In this document: in pieces, positions 63,156 through 64,000 of the stretch | How positions within the stretch are numbered: the stretch's first letter is position 1 | How the letters are laid out: the number at the start of each line of letters is the position of its first letter | NCBI RefSeq assembly: GCF_000507185.2 | Contig: NZ_AYTM02000002.1 | Coordinates: 1,573,501-1,637,500 of the forward strand | Direction of reading: 5' to 3' | DNA from: Pseudomonas syringae KCTC 12500 | Lineage (GTDB): Bacteria > Pseudomonadota > Gammaproteobacteria > Pseudomonadales > Pseudomonadaceae | DNA: 64,000 nucleotides | Notes under the pieces: model-generated | What the model was told of the DNA's origin: nothing | What the model saw: only the letters and a program-made list of their open reading frames with translations | Database searches by the model: none | Made by a program: the position numbers and the translations under genes

Positions 63156-64000
63156 GCAGGAGCGGGCTGGTCCGAAGGCAGTTACATTCGATGCACTTTC
63201 TGCGCCTGCAATATCGTCTTCGCGAACAAGTTCGCTCCTACAGGTGCTCACAGGCTTTTGCAGGAGCGAACTTGTTCGCGAATAGGCAGTTACACTCGAT
63301 GTAATTTCTGCGTCTGCAATAGCGGCTTCGCGAACAAGTTCGCTCCTACAGGTGCTCACAGGCTTTTGTAGGAGCGAACTTGTTCGCGAATAAGTAGTTA
63401 CATTCGATGTAATTTCTGCGTCTGCAATAGCGGCTTCGCGAACAAGTTCGCTCCTACGGGTGCTCACAGGCTTTTGCAGGAGCGAACTTGTTCGCGAATA
63501 GGCAGTTACACTCGATGTAATTTCTGCGTCTGCAATATCGGCTTCGCGAACAAGTTCGCTCCTACAGGTGCTCACAGGCTTTTGCAGGAGCGAACTTGTT
63601 CGCGAATAGGCAGTTACATTCGATGTAATTTCTGCGTCTGCAATAGCGGCTTCGCGAACAAGTTCGCTCCTACAGGTGCTCACAGGCTTTTGCAGGAGCG
63701 AACTTGTTCGCGAATAGGCAGTTACATTCGATGTAATTTCTGCGTCTGCAATAGCGGCTTCGCGAACAAGTTCGCTCCTACAGGTGCTCACAGGCTTTTG
63801 TAGGAGCGAACTTGTTCGCGAATAGGCAGTTACATTCGATGTACTTTCTGCGCCTGCAATAGCGTCTTCGCGAACAAGTTCGCTCCTACAGGTGCTCACA
63901 GGCTTTTGTAGGAGCGAACTTGTTCGCGAATAGGTAGTTACACTCGATGTACTTTCTGCGCCTGCAATAGCGTCTTCGCGAACAAGTTCGCTTCTACAGG
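63156..64000. repeat. Second REP array: at least eight units with exact 108-bp period
   Basis: Units begin at 63156, 63260, 63368, 63476, 63584, 63692, 63800 and 63908. All steps after the first are exactly 108 bases (the first is 104). Each unit has a forward REP (GAGCGAACTTGTTCGCGAA), a linker with AGTTACA..CGATGTA..TTTCTGCG, and an inverse REP ending CTCCTACAGG, then TGCTCACAGGCTTTT. The last copy is cut by the window end. Because 108 is divisible by three, repetitive open frames appear on both strands; they are not genes. Confidence 0.97.

Noticed and set aside
63081-63899. A 272-residue minus-strand frame and a 109-residue plus-strand frame with 36-residue repeats
   Set aside because: The 108-bp REP period is a multiple of three, so open frames on both strands follow automatically.

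Overview
The window is a stretch of Pseudomonas chromosome, most likely the P. syringae group. This rests on gene content and gene order as I know them: purD-retS-marC-like gene, urtABCDE, ureD-ureA-GNAT-GNAT-ureB-ureC, ureEFG, nrdR-ribD-ribE-ribBX-ribH-nusB-thiL, and the zinc-type ABC operon next to an OmpW/OprG porin. The P. syringae-type REP repeats and a REP-associated transposase agree. All homology statements come from recognising protein sequences by eye. No database search was run.

Layout. 0.1-5.0 kb: purD, the hybrid kinase retS and a MarC-family membrane protein. 5.0-7.9 kb: a four-gene minus-strand operon of unrecognised proteins that are diverged paralogues of one another. 8.2-15.8 kb: two divergent corrin-ring (cobalamin) operons, cobG-cobH-cobI-cbiG/cobJ and cobL-cbiD-cobK. 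15.8-18.3 kb: a 12-unit tandem REP array abutting a RAYT gene. 18.4-22.7 kb: a periplasmic copper chaperone and a very large toxin-like protein. 22.9-33.5 kb: urea ABC transporter and the structural half of urease. 33.5-45.2 kb: mixed genes, including two thioredoxin-fold proteins without CxxC, a soluble histidine kinase, a DnaJ/CbpA protein, a YegD-type Hsp70, an AI-2E-family permease, PsiF, an EamA exporter, OsmE, a previously unlisted 28-residue membrane protein, a bacterioferritin-like protein and AsmA. 45.5-48.7 kb: a DesT/FabR-like regulator, then ureE-ureF-ureG-hupE/ureJ. 48.8-55.5 kb: riboflavin/thiamine cluster. 55.6-58.8 kb: lipoprotein, methyltransferase, CnoX-type thioredoxin and two small proteins. 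59.0-63.1 kb: a putative Zur-controlled DUF2796-ABC-permease-DUF3299 operon and OprG/OmpW. 63.1-64.0 kb: a second REP array with an exact 108-bp period, running off the window.

How the genes work together. The urea genes form a nitrogen-scavenging unit: UrtABCDE imports urea, UreABC hydrolyses it, UreDEFG insert nickel, and HupE/UreJ probably supplies nickel. Both urtA and ureE carry sigma-54-type -24/-12 elements, so the two separated halves may be switched on together by nitrogen limitation. The corrin genes combine an aerobic CobG with CbiG and CbiD. The accessory genes (paralogue operon, toxin-like protein, REP array) lie between marC and urtA, which are neighbours in P. aeruginosa PAO1 as I recall it, so this looks like an insertion region.

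The best candidates for something undescribed are the four-paralogue operon (4976-7847), the paired thioredoxin-fold proteins lacking the redox motif (33575-34575), and the 1170-residue toxin-like protein, whose C-terminus resembles an ADP-ribosyltransferase without the catalytic glutamate.
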